The notes beneath the pieces are model-generated. The model was not told where the DNA came from and did no database searches. It was given only the letters and a program-made list of their open reading frames with translations. Made by a program: the position numbers and the translations under genes. A stretch of DNA of 64,000 nt from Longimicrobium sp. (GTDB lineage: Bacteria > Gemmatimonadota > Gemmatimonadetes > Longimicrobiales > Longimicrobiaceae), in the NCBI RefSeq assembly GCF_036388275.1, contig NZ_DASVSF010000097.1, positions 15,026 to 79,025 of the forward strand. Reading direction: 5' to 3'. The first letter of the stretch is position 1; the number at the start of each line of letters is the position of its first letter. This document shows positions 33,435 to 41,797 of the stretch, one piece after another.

Positions 33435-33833
33435 TTACCTGAGCAGGCCCCGCAGGTACGCCGTGCGGTCGCGCACGGCGCGGATTTGCGAGGGGAGCAC
33501 CTTTACGCGCGAGTGGTTGGCCCACGGGCGCGAGTAGTACGCGGTCAGGGTGGCGTCGTAGCGGGCTAGCCACGCCCGCTGCTCCGCGCGCAGCGGCTCG
33601 CGCCGGGCGTCGGGGAGCGAGCTGATCACCTGCTGGTACGTCCGGTTGAGCTCCGCGTCGGCGGCGGCGTAGTCCCGCATCAGGCAGTCCAGGATCTCCG
33701 CGCGCGGGAGCATCCAGAAGTCCTGGCACCAGTGCTTCACGTCCTCGTGAAACTCCTGTGCGTGGAGCCCGCGAACGGGCACGCCAAGGAGCGATACGGC
33801 CAGCAGAGCAACGACAGGGAGCATGCGAATCAC
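33435..33833 (-). CDS. LprI/DUF1311-family exported protein
   Basis: 132 residues from a GTG at 33833 with GGAG 6 bases upstream; the ATG at 33824 would leave this too far away. Signal peptide (LPVVALLAVSLLGVPVRGLHA) is followed by CLMRDYAAADAELNRTYQQVISSLPDARREPLRAEQRAWLARYDA, the LprI pattern. LprI-type proteins include a lysozyme inhibitor. Two Cys flank the repeat start. Probably periplasmic. Confidence 0.78.
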   Translation of the reverse strand: MIRMLPVVALLAVSLLGVPVRGLHAQEFHEDVKHWCQDFWMLPRAEILDCLMRDYAAADAELNRTYQQVISSLPDARREPLRAEQRAWLARYDATLTAYYSRPWANHSRVKVLPSQIRAVRDRTAYLRGLLR

Positions 33834-33894
33834 GATTTTCTCCGGGCAGGTGACGCCGTGCTCCACGCGCACGCCGCGTGCCCCCGGAAAGGCG

Positions 33895-33923
33895 AAGGGC
33901 CCCACCCGGAGGCAGGACCCTTC
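33895..33923 (-). terminator. Hairpin between the tRNA-like element and the LprI-like gene
   Basis: On the minus strand GAAGGGTCC pairs with GGGCCCTTC around CTGCCTCCGGGTG. It follows the tRNA-like element directly; the T-tract is weak. Confidence 0.45.
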
Positions 33924-33925
33924 AT

Positions 33926-34030
33926 AGGCCAGGCGGGATTCGAACCCGCGTTCGCGTACCACGGTAGCGCCCGGCGTGAAGCCGGGCACGAGGCAGAGGC
34001 TGCTCTCATCTGCTGAAGCTGACTGACCGT
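33926..34030 (-). tRNA. tRNA-like element with long variable arm and UCA anticodon-like loop
   Basis: Reading the minus strand: a class II shape with a T-arm GCGGG-TTCGAAT-CCCGC (33933-33949), a long variable hairpin GCTACCGTGGTACGC, and an anticodon arm GCCCGGCTTCACGCCGGGC (33969-33987). With a 7-base loop CTTCACG the anticodon would be UCA, as in selenocysteine tRNA. An acceptor stem of only about 6 pairs (GGTCAG/CTGGCC, one G-U) closes ~101 bases. The D region is long (~35 bases) with no clear GG, and no CCA is encoded. It may be an odd selC-like tRNA or a decayed tRNA gene. Confidence 0.45.
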
Positions 34031-34106
34031 GGGAGCAAAGTAGCGTGCACAGGCGCGTTTAGCAAGCAGCGTCGTGAACTGACACCCCTTTGCGGAGATC
34101 CTTTGC

Positions 34107-35006
34107 ATGAACGATCGCCTGGCTCTTGCGGCGTGCCTGCTCCTGTCGTGCGGATGCGCCCCCGCCGGCCGGCCGAGCCCGAACGTCGGCTCCGAGCCCC
34201 TGCTGGTCGGGCCCGGCGTGGTCTCCACCGCCCGGCACGAGAACTTTCCTTCGATCGATCCGGTGGACGGCTCGCTCTGGTTCTCCGTGTACGAGGGCGA
34301 GGCCTTCAACCGGCAGACGCTGGTGCGGGCGCCGCGCCAGGGGAGCGGATGGGGCGCGCCAACGCCGGTCATCTTTCCCGCGGACGACCGATGGGGTGCG
34401 CGCGCGCCGCGGTTCTCGGCCGACGGGCGCACGCTGTACTTCACCTCCAACCGCCCGCGCGCGGCCGGCGACACGCGCACCGACATGAACATCTGGATGG
34501 CGGAGCGCACGGCCGGTGGATGGTCGGCTCCCGTCGTCCTTCCCGCGCCGGTGAACGCCGACGAGCCCGACATCCACGCCGCCGTTGGCCCCGGGGGAGA
34601 CCTGTACCTCGCCTCGCGCCGGCCGGGAACGCTGGGCCGCTCCGACATCTTCCGCATCCCCCGGCGCGGCCAGGGCTGGGGTGCGGCCGAGCACCTGCCT
34701 CCGCCGCTCAACGACGCGCAGAGCCAGTCCGACCTCTGGGTTTCGCCGGATGGGTCGTGGATGATCCTGGTGGTCACCGACCATCCGCTGGGGCTGGGCG
34801 GCGACGACCTGTTCATCAGCCGGTTCCGAGACGGGGCGTGGAGCGCGCCCGAGCACCTTCCGGCGCCCATCAACTCGCCGGGCTACGAGTACGGGCCCGC
34901 CCTGTCGCCCGACGGCAGGACGCTGTTCTTCAACAGCGACCGCGGCGGCTCGGCGGACATCTACCAGGCCCCGGCCTCCGTGCTGGGCATGCGGCCGAGA
35001 TCCTGA
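34107..35006 (+). CDS. PD40/WD40-like beta-propeller lipoprotein
   Basis: 299 residues with lipobox-type signal (LLLSCGC). Repeats with SxDGxTLYFTSNR-type strands recur: ARAPRFSADGRTLYFTSNRP, DLWVSPDGSWMILVV, YGPALSPDGRTLFFNSDRGGSADIY. This is the TolB-like PD40 propeller. It is anchored outside the cytoplasm; exact role unknown. The ATG has GGAG 9 bases upstream. Confidence 0.85.
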   Translation: MNDRLALAACLLLSCGCAPAGRPSPNVGSEPLLVGPGVVSTARHENFPSIDPVDGSLWFSVYEGEAFNRQTLVRAPRQGSGWGAPTPVIFPADDRWGARAPRFSADGRTLYFTSNRPRAAGDTRTDMNIWMAERTAGGWSAPVVLPAPVNADEPDIHAAVGPGGDLYLASRRPGTLGRSDIFRIPRRGQGWGAAEHLPPPLNDAQSQSDLWVSPDGSWMILVVTDHPLGLGGDDLFISRFRDGAWSAPEHLPAPINSPGYEYGPALSPDGRTLFFNSDRGGSADIYQAPASVLGMRPRS

Positions 35007-35120
35007 TTTCCCCAGAATGCCCTCGTCTCGCTAGACGGTACGCGTTCTGCCGCGTTGACGAAGAATCGGACGAGCCTGCAGTTTGTTGGTGCGCCGCGAT
35101 CAACCCGTGCAGAGGTTCCA

Positions 35121-35366
35121 ATGCCTGGCCCCGAATCCCGCCCCATCGCGCTCCCGGACGGCACCGTGTTCCATCGCGATCCCGAAATCCATAGTGGAAC
35201 GCCGGTGTTCGTGGGGACGCGTGTACCCGTGCAGACGTTTGTCGAATACCTGGAGGGGGGGTACGACGTCGACGAGTTCTTGGACCACTTCCCAAGCGTA
35301 CGGCGCGAGCAGGCCATCGGATTCCTGGAGATGGCTGCCCAAGCGGCTCTCGCGAGAGTAGCGTGA
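35121..35366 (+). CDS. DUF433 antitoxin
   Basis: 81 residues from the ATG at 35121. IHSGTPVFVGTRVPVQTFVEYLEGG and DVDEFLDHFPSVRREQAIGFLE are the DUF433 (VapB-like) pattern with an HTH. The gene overlaps the DUF5615 toxin by 4 bases, as such pairs do. It probably binds DNA and neutralises the partner. Confidence 0.87.
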   Translation: MPGPESRPIALPDGTVFHRDPEIHSGTPVFVGTRVPVQTFVEYLEGGYDVDEFLDHFPSVRREQAIGFLEMAAQAALARVA

Positions 35367-35701
35367 GACGAGTTCTATTCGATGAGGATGTTCCGCGTCC
35401 CCTTCGGCGAGATCTTGCGGGGTTCGAAATCCACACGGTAGTGGAGGCAGGTTGGTCGGGGATCAAGAACGGCGAACTGCTCCGTCGTGCAGAGGTCGCT
35501 TTCGATGTCTTCCTGACGGCAGATCGAAACCTCCGCTTCCAGCAGAACGTCGCGAAACTCGAGATGGGCGTCGTCGTCCTCGCTATCGGGAGCACCAAGC
35601 TCCGCGACCTGCAACCGTTTGTCTCAGACATCTCTGAGGCCCTGAGCGCCGTAACACCGGGTGAAGTGCTCATCGTGCCTCAAGCGCCAGATCCCGGCTG
35701 A
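35363..35701 (+). CDS. DUF5615 PIN-like toxin
   Basis: 112 residues from a GTG overlapping the antitoxin stop. LFDEDVPRPLRRDL near the start, then EAGWSGIKNGELLRRAE and FLTADRNLRFQQNV carry the conserved Asp residues of the PIN-like DUF5615 family. A likely RNase toxin paired with the DUF433 protein. Confidence 0.87.
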   Translation: MRRVLFDEDVPRPLRRDLAGFEIHTVVEAGWSGIKNGELLRRAEVAFDVFLTADRNLRFQQNVAKLEMGVVVLAIGSTKLRDLQPFVSDISEALSAVTPGEVLIVPQAPDPG

Positions 35702-35797
35702 GGCGCCTCTCGACGTACTGCGCATCGTGTCCGTTACCGCGCGGGTTGATCGTTGTGGAGGGACCATCGCCCTACTCACTCGATCAACCCTACTCCG

Positions 35798-36172
35798 ATG
35801 CGCCTTCGCACCGCCCTGTACGCATTCGCCGCCGCCACGCTGGCCGGCTGCAATCCCATCGGCCCCTGCACGCTGATCGGCTGCTTCGACGGGCTCACCG
35901 TCCGCTTCGCTAGCCAGCCGGCCGGTGCTTTCCGTGTAGAGGCCATCGTGCCCGGCGACGCCACGCCGCACGTCTTCGAGTGCCCGTCGGGCGTTTGTGA
36001 TCCCGTGATATTTCCGGACCTGATGCCGGAACGTGTGACCATTCGCGTCACCACCGCGGCGGGTACGCGCAGCCAGGAGTTCACGCCCAAGTACGAGGCG
36101 CAGTACCCCAACGGCCGCCGCTGCGGGGCCGCGTGCCGCAACGCGACGGTAACCATGCAGCTCCCCGGCTGA
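35798..36172 (+). CDS. Small lipoprotein, unknown function
   Basis: 124 residues from the ATG at 35798. Signal with lipobox LAGC, then a Cys-rich beta-type domain (CTLIGCF, ECPSGVCDP, RRCGAACRN) with pairs suited to disulfides. No family recognised. Expected in the periplasm or on the outer surface. Confidence 0.68.
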   Translation: MRLRTALYAFAAATLAGCNPIGPCTLIGCFDGLTVRFASQPAGAFRVEAIVPGDATPHVFECPSGVCDPVIFPDLMPERVTIRVTTAAGTRSQEFTPKYEAQYPNGRRCGAACRNATVTMQLPG

Positions 36173-36232
36173 ACGAGGATCGGCACGCTTCTGGCCCCCG
36201 CGACGCCTCCCGAATTCCTGACAGGAGGCGAA

Positions 36233-37189
36233 ATGCGCGCGATGGTCATTCCCCGCCACGGCGGGCCCGAAGTCTTCGAGCTGAGAGACATCGATCGTCC
36301 CCGGCCGCGCGCTGGCGAGGTGCTGGTGCGCGTGGTGTGCTCCGGCACCAACCCGGTAGATGCCAAGCTGCGCCAGAACGCGGGGTGGGCCGGGCTCACG
36401 CCGCCGCTGGTGCTGGGCTACGACGTGTCGGGCGTGGTGGAGGAGGTGGGTGCCGACGTCACCGGCTTCCAGCCCGGCGACGAGGTGTTCTACACGCCCG
36501 AGACCATCGGCAACTCGCTGGGCAGCTACGCCGAGTACAACGCGGCGCCGGCCAGCATCGTCGCCCACAACCCGCGCACGATGTCGCACGAGGAAGCCGC
36601 GGGCGTTCCGCTGGCCGGCGGCACCGCCTGGGAGGCCATCATCCGGCGGATGCGGGTGATGCCGGGCGAAACGGTGCTCATCCACGGCGGCGCGGGTGGC
36701 GTGGGCTCGTTCGCGGTGCAGATCGCCAAGGCCGTGGGGGCGCGGGTGCTGGCCACGGCGGGCACGCGCAACCAGGCGGTGCTGCGCGAGTTGGGCGTGG
36801 ACGTTCCCATCGACTACACGCAGCAGGACGCGGCCGAGGTGGCGCTGCGGGAGACGGGCGGCAAGGGCGTGGACGCGGTGTTCGACACCGTCGGCGGCGA
36901 GGCGATCAAAAAGAGCATTCCCGCCACGCGTCCGTTCGGCCGGCTGTCGACCATCCTGACGCCCGAGGGCACGCTCGGCGGGCTTTCGAGCAAAAACCAG
37001 ACGCTGTTCGGCATCTTCCTGATGCGCGAGTCACTGCGATTGCGCGAGATGGCGGCGCTGATCGACCAGAGGAAGATGCGCACGCTAATCGGTGAGACGC
37101 TGTCGCTCGAACAGGTGCACAAGGCGCACGAGCGGCTGGATTCCGGTCACGGCACCGGCAAGGTGATCCTTCGCGTCGCGGAGGGCTGA
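36233..37189 (+). CDS. Zinc-independent quinone oxidoreductase (MDR family)
   Basis: 318 residues, AGGAGG before the ATG. MVIPRHGGPEVFELRD, GTNPVDAKLRQNAGW, VLGYDVSGVVEEVG, VLIHGGAGGVGSFAVQIAKAVGARVLAT and GADV-type cofactor regions match zeta-crystallin-like NADPH:quinone reductases. Structural and catalytic zinc Cys are absent, as expected. Substrate unknown. Confidence 0.9.
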   Translation: MRAMVIPRHGGPEVFELRDIDRPRPRAGEVLVRVVCSGTNPVDAKLRQNAGWAGLTPPLVLGYDVSGVVEEVGADVTGFQPGDEVFYTPETIGNSLGSYAEYNAAPASIVAHNPRTMSHEEAAGVPLAGGTAWEAIIRRMRVMPGETVLIHGGAGGVGSFAVQIAKAVGARVLATAGTRNQAVLRELGVDVPIDYTQQDAAEVALRETGGKGVDAVFDTVGGEAIKKSIPATRPFGRLSTILTPEGTLGGLSSKNQTLFGIFLMRESLRLREMAALIDQRKMRTLIGETLSLEQVHKAHERLDSGHGTGKVILRVAEG

Positions 37190-37211
37190 TCCGCCTCTGC
37201 CGATCCGTCCC

Positions 37212-38036
37212 ATGCGCATCCCCGCCCCGCTGCTGGCGGCCTGTGTCTTGGCCGCGGCGGCGGGCGGATGCGTCCCGCTCCATCCCGTGAACCCAATGAC
37301 GGCCGATCCCTGCCCGGAGCTCGTAGAGTTCTCCGGTTTCCAGTGGCGCATATCCACCAGGCGCATGCAGGGCGACGCTCGCTGGAGCCGCTGCCAGGTG
37401 GAGGTCCGCGACGGCGCGCTCGTGCTCCGGCTCAGCCGCGCCGCCGGGGAGCCGTTCCTGGGTGCGCAGCTCGCCCTCGCTGCTGGGGACGACGAGGCGC
37501 GCCTGGGCATCGGCCGCTACGAGTTCCGGATCGATCCCGTTCCCTCCGCGTCGCTCCCGCCGCGCGGAGTGTTCGCGATGTTTTCGTACGGCGGACCGTC
37601 GGGAATCGACCGGCGGGGCGTGTGGGGCTACAACGAGATCGACATCGAGATCAACCGATCGTGGCTGCGGACGGACGACGGCCACGTGATCGGCACTCCG
37701 CCCGTCTACACCGTGTGGCCCGCCGCCCAGTCCGGCCGGAGGCGCACCGGCCGCAGGTCGCCCGCCTCGCACCACATCCCCGGCCTCACCCTCCCCGATC
37801 CGCTCGCGTCGCCGACCATCCACACGTTCGACTGGGCGCCCAGATCCGTCCGCTTCGCCAGCCTCCACGCGGACGCCATCGCCCGGTTCTCGGCCTGGGC
37901 CGCGGCCGACATCGACCTGGCCCCGGGCGCAGTCCCGTCCACGCCGATGGTGCCGATGATCAACCTGTGGGCGGTCGCGTCGGGAGCGCGGATCGAAAAG
38001 CAGGAGTGCGGCGGCGACTACCCATGCGGCACCTAG
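37212..38036 (+). CDS. GH16-like lipoprotein
   Basis: 274 residues with lipobox AAGGC. SGFQWRIS and GRYEFRIDPVPSASLPPRGVFAMFSYG precede YNEIDIEINRSW, where E142-I-D144-I-E146 is the ExDxE catalytic motif of family 16 glycoside hydrolases (lichenase/laminarinase type). TFDWAPRSVRFA and PMVPMINLWA continue the family pattern. It probably hydrolyses or binds a beta-glucan at the cell surface. Confidence 0.8.
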   Translation: MRIPAPLLAACVLAAAAGGCVPLHPVNPMTADPCPELVEFSGFQWRISTRRMQGDARWSRCQVEVRDGALVLRLSRAAGEPFLGAQLALAAGDDEARLGIGRYEFRIDPVPSASLPPRGVFAMFSYGGPSGIDRRGVWGYNEIDIEINRSWLRTDDGHVIGTPPVYTVWPAAQSGRRRTGRRSPASHHIPGLTLPDPLASPTIHTFDWAPRSVRFASLHADAIARFSAWAAADIDLAPGAVPSTPMVPMINLWAVASGARIEKQECGGDYPCGT

Positions 38037-38045
38037 ACGGTCATC

Positions 38046-38372
38046 GTGCGATCCGTCCGCCTCCCCGTGCCCATCCACAAGCACGCGGGTGACGGCCAGC
38101 AAGGTGCACCGGGCGCACGCCTCACCGATCCCCTCATCGTCCACGTCGCCGACGAACACGATCGCCCGATGAGCGGCGTCGCCGTGGAGTTCTCCGTCAC
38201 CCGAGGCGGCGGCACTCTCACCGCGAACGCCGATCGCGTGACGATGGTGACGGACGCCGATGGCCTCGCGCGCGCTGCTTGGACGCTCGGCCCCGCCGGG
38301 GCGCAGGAGGCGCAGGCGCGCGTGGTGAACGGGACGCGCGAGCCGGTGGCTTTCACGGCCGCGCTCCCCTGA
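38046..38372 (+). CDS. Isolated Ig-like (BIG1) domain protein
   Basis: 108 residues from a GTG at 38046. GDGQQGAPGARLTDPLIVHVADEHDRPMSGVAVEFSVTRGGGTL then TDADGLARAAWTLGPAGAQEAQARV is a typical BIG1/invasin-like Ig repeat as found in large exported proteins. No signal or partner domain is present, so it may be a fragment or a domain cut off from a larger gene. It starts 9 bases after the GH16-like stop. Confidence 0.5.
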   Translation: MRSVRLPVPIHKHAGDGQQGAPGARLTDPLIVHVADEHDRPMSGVAVEFSVTRGGGTLTANADRVTMVTDADGLARAAWTLGPAGAQEAQARVVNGTREPVAFTAALP

Positions 38373-38579
38373 GTTCTTCCGCATCGACCTGCGATTCCTG
38401 CGCGCGGCGTGGTTGTTCCGCATCTACCGGCTGGCAAGCTGGTGCGGTATTCGGTGGGCGCTCCAGCTCTTTGGACGGGTGATCCGCTCGCGCCCTGAAG
38501 AGCTGCTAATGCGCTGCTGCTGGTTCTGCTGCCCCTGTTCACGAGCCGCTGGCTGAACCATGCCCCTCGACCGGAATGC

Positions 38580-38611
38580 GAAGAGCCGCCCCGATTTCGA
38601 GGCGGCTCTTG
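38580..38611 (-). terminator. Hairpin after the small minus-strand gene
   Basis: AAGAGCCGCC/GGCGGCTCTT stem just past the 57-codon gene's stop. The T-run is short. Bases 38373-38579 hold nothing recognised. Confidence 0.55.
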
Positions 38612-38617
38612 GTCTGT

Positions 38618-38791
38618 TCACCCGATCAGGCGCCGGACGACCTCTCGGGCTCCGCGGCGATACACCGCGATGCACACCAGCTCGCCCGCCGGATCGATCA
38701 CCGCCCAAAACCTGTCCCGCTTCTCGATCACAAATCCACCCTTCGTCTCCGGAACGCGGACCTTTCTCTCAGCGCTTAGCGTCGGACTCAT
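38618..38791 (-). CDS. Small hypothetical protein
   Basis: 57 residues: starts with MSPTLSAERKVRVPETKG, then GFVIEKRDRFWAVIDPAGELVCIAVYRRGAREVV. A compact alpha/beta layout, stop next to a hairpin. No family recognised. Short, so existence rests on its codon-like pattern and the terminator. Confidence 0.55.
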   Translation of the reverse strand: MSPTLSAERKVRVPETKGGFVIEKRDRFWAVIDPAGELVCIAVYRRGAREVVRRLIG

Positions 38792-38958
38792 TCTGCCTCC
38801 GATCCTCTTGACCCTCGGCTCGCCGCAGGGCTAGCTTCGGTGAGCGAGGCGGCCTCGGGTCGTTACGTGGAACAAGGCTGGCCGGTCTTCTTCGCGGGAG
38901 TACGGTCAGCCTTGCTTTTTTTGCCCTGCTGTAAACAAGATACTTACAAGCAGGCGGT

Positions 38959-39204
38959 TTGTCAACCTCAGGTTTACACTTGGACTTCAAGACCGCGACG
39001 GACATCCTTGGCGTCCCCGCCGCCAGGCTGGCGGAGGAGTTTGGCCTTGAGCCGCAGACCATTCGTCAGATGCGGATGGCCCCTGAGGCGCGTGGATACC
39101 GAACGCCACCCGCGAATTGGCAGGCCGTCGTGCTCCGCTTGGCACGTGAGCGCGGCGCCGAGTTGCACGCACTTGCCGAAACCTTGGAGCGCGTGATGCG
39201 GTAG
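38959..39204 (+). CDS. Small helix-turn-helix protein
   Basis: Up to 81 residues. ATDILGVPAARLAEEFGLEPQTIRQMRMAPEARGYRTPP looks like a DNA-binding HTH that recognises by a second helix. The start is uncertain: TTG at 38959 or 38980 (then 74 residues). TGTAAAC (38930-38936) and GTTTACA (38972-38978) form an inverted repeat around the start, a possible operator. It precedes the AAA ATPase and may regulate it. Confidence 0.6.
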   Translation: MSTSGLHLDFKTATDILGVPAARLAEEFGLEPQTIRQMRMAPEARGYRTPPANWQAVVLRLARERGAELHALAETLERVMR

Positions 39205-39285
39205 GCTGCGTCAGCTACAATGACAAGACTCCGTATGTGCTTTCGCCTGCATCTCGGCGAGGCATCACTGTAACTACTGGATGCG

Positions 39286-40413
39286 ATGAGCGATCCCACC
39301 CCGATGCTTCAGCGGCTGTCCCTCTCCGGCTTCAAGACGGTCCGGCGATTGGACGCATTGGAATTGGGAATGATGAACCTGCTAATCGGGCCGAATGGAG
39401 CAGGCAAGTCGAACCTGATCTCCTTCTTCCGCCTGCTCAATCGCATGGCGACGCCGCCCGGCAATCTCCAGTTGTTCGTGGCTAAGGCTGGAGGAGCGAG
39501 TACGCTGCTTCACAACGGTTCGGCTTTCACTCAAGACATCTGCAGCGATCTTGTATTCGCTGCCCCTCTTGGATGGCGGGAGTATGGCTTCCGCCTCTCG
39601 TACGCGGCTCAGGACACGCTGATCTTCGCTCAAGAGCAAATCACTCGTAGCCACGAGCACGAACGAGGATGCGACGACAGCCGACTCTCGATGGGCTCAG
39701 GTCATCGCGAATCGCACCTAATCTATGCCAATGACATCGATATCCGGCACATGACGGAGGGCCTACAGGGATTCTTCGCAGATTGCTTGGTTTACCAGTT
39801 CCACAATACATCTGAAACGGCGCGGATCCGCCAGCGTTGGAGCGTAACAGACAACCGGTCGCTGAAAGAGGATGGGGCCAACCTAGCGCCCTTCCTGCTC
39901 CGAATCCTGCAACAGCATCCGCCGCACTACCAGCGAATCACGAGCACGCTTCGGCAGATTGCGTCCTACTTCGCCGACTTCGTGCTCGAGCCAGAAGGCG
40001 ATAGCGTGCTTCTGCGGTGGCGGGAAATCGGGAGCGACATCGTATTCGGGCCACACCAAGCTTCCGACGGGACGCTCCGGGCAATGGCTCTTATCGCATT
40101 GCTCATGCAGCCCACGGCCGAGATGCCGTCCATCATCATCCTCGACGAGCCGGAGCTTGGGCTTCATCCACGCGCCATCGCCGTGCTGGCGGGCCTGCTG
40201 CAAGCGGCTTCGCTGCACCGGCAGGTGATCGTCGCTACGCAGTCATCAGTTCTCCTCGACCACTTCGAACCCGAGCAAGTGATCGTGGGAGAGCGCGAGG
40301 GGTCCGAATCCGTGTTCCGGCGCCTGGACCGCTACAAGCTGGAATCCTGGCTGGAGGAATTCACGCTTTCCGACCTGTGGGACAAGAACGTGCTGGGCGG
40401 AAGGCCGCACTGA
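39286..40413 (+). CDS. AAA ATPase (RecF/OLD-like), defence-type
   Basis: 375 residues. LIGPNGAGKSNLISFF is Walker A, IIILDEPELGLHPRAIAVLAGLLQAAS Walker B/signature, and QVIVATQSSVLLDHFEPEQVIV the switch. These match the AAA_21/ABC-type ATPases of OLD and PARIS-like systems. The stop overlaps the next gene (TGATG). Codon use is less GC-biased than most of the window, and the neighbours are broken defence-type genes. Probably part of an anti-phage module. Confidence 0.85.
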   Translation: MSDPTPMLQRLSLSGFKTVRRLDALELGMMNLLIGPNGAGKSNLISFFRLLNRMATPPGNLQLFVAKAGGASTLLHNGSAFTQDICSDLVFAAPLGWREYGFRLSYAAQDTLIFAQEQITRSHEHERGCDDSRLSMGSGHRESHLIYANDIDIRHMTEGLQGFFADCLVYQFHNTSETARIRQRWSVTDNRSLKEDGANLAPFLLRILQQHPPHYQRITSTLRQIASYFADFVLEPEGDSVLLRWREIGSDIVFGPHQASDGTLRAMALIALLMQPTAEMPSIIILDEPELGLHPRAIAVLAGLLQAASLHRQVIVATQSSVLLDHFEPEQVIVGEREGSESVFRRLDRYKLESWLEEFTLSDLWDKNVLGGRPH

Positions 40414-40622
40414 TGGTGCGTCTGAACGTCCTGGCGGAGGGTCAGACGGAAGAGGCATTCGTATACCAGGTGCTCGCGCCGCATCTGGCCGATTACGGGG
40501 TCGTGGCTGCCGCGCGTTGCGTCACGACGAGGCGCGACCGCCGCCGCCCTGACCAGGTGTTCCGGGGCGGCTTTCGCGATTTCGGCAAGGCGTTGCGCGA
40601 CCTTCAACGTGACTACGTGTAA
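40413..40622 (+). pseudogene. Truncated DUF4276 (TOPRIM-like) protein
   Basis: 69 residues. LNVLAEGQTEEAFVYQVLAPHL is the DUF4276 start with the EGxTE acidic motif seen in TOPRIM-type nucleases. Full-length members are about 200 residues; here the frame stops after DLQRDYV, so the catalytic half is lost. It is fused translationally to the AAA ATPase, the usual partner. Probably an inactive remnant. Confidence 0.72.
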
Positions 40623-40625
40623 CCC

Positions 40626-40859
40626 ATGACCGAAATCACATCCGTCATACACTGTGATCCGGACATCCTGGGGGGCACAGCGGTCTTCGTCGGCACGCGC
40701 GTGCCTCTTCAGAACCTGATCGACTATCTGTCGGCGGGCGACAGTCTCGACGACTTTCTCCGCTCGTTCCCAACGGTCAGTCGCGAGCAGGCGACTGCGG
40801 CTCTCGAGCGGATTGGTCCCGGCGAGATCATCCACCTCCACGCGCAGCCGCCGAGCTGA
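40626..40859 (+). CDS. DUF433 antitoxin, orphan
   Basis: 77 residues. IHCDPDILGGTAVFVGTRVPLQNLIDYLSAG and SLDDFLRSFPTVSREQATAAL match DUF433. No DUF5615 toxin follows: 40860-41010 has no toxin-like frame. It follows the truncated DUF4276 by 3 bases, suggesting a deletion or rearrangement here. Confidence 0.82.
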   Translation: MTEITSVIHCDPDILGGTAVFVGTRVPLQNLIDYLSAGDSLDDFLRSFPTVSREQATAALERIGPGEIIHLHAQPPS

Positions 40860-41010
40860 TCGAGCAGGCTCTCCGTCTGCATGATGCTCCGTCCCGGGTG
40901 GCGGAACAAACGTTGCGACCTACATTGACCCTGCTTCGGCGGGGCGGGAGTGCGGAGCCCCGCGGCGGATTGGACCAGACCCGTTGATCAACCCTGAGGG
41001 AGGTGGAGGA

Positions 41011-41625
<615 letters not shown>

Positions 41626-41654
41626 CGCGCCGGCCCGCGGCTGATCGCGCGCAA

Positions 41655-41692
41655 GCGCCCCCGTCCGCCACCGCGCGCACGGGGGCGCCTTG
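41655..41692 (+). terminator. Terminator of the superoxide dismutase gene
   Basis: GCGCCCCCGT pairs with ACGGGGGCGC over a 14-base loop, followed by CTTGC. Confidence 0.75.
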
Positions 41693-41797
41693 CATCCATG
41701 CCCGTCCCATCGACCTTCGCGATAACCCTCTGGCGTTCGCCCCTGCGCGCGGTTACGCTGCATCCACTGGCCATCTCCCCCCTCCCGTTCCCCGCCC

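Noticed and set aside
33895..33923. Hairpin as a strong Rho-independent terminator
   Set aside because: T-tract too weak to be sure; listed with low confidence only.
38840..39196. 118-codon plus frame overlapping the HTH gene
   Set aside because: Shadow frame; the HTH frame has domain-like content and a possible operator.
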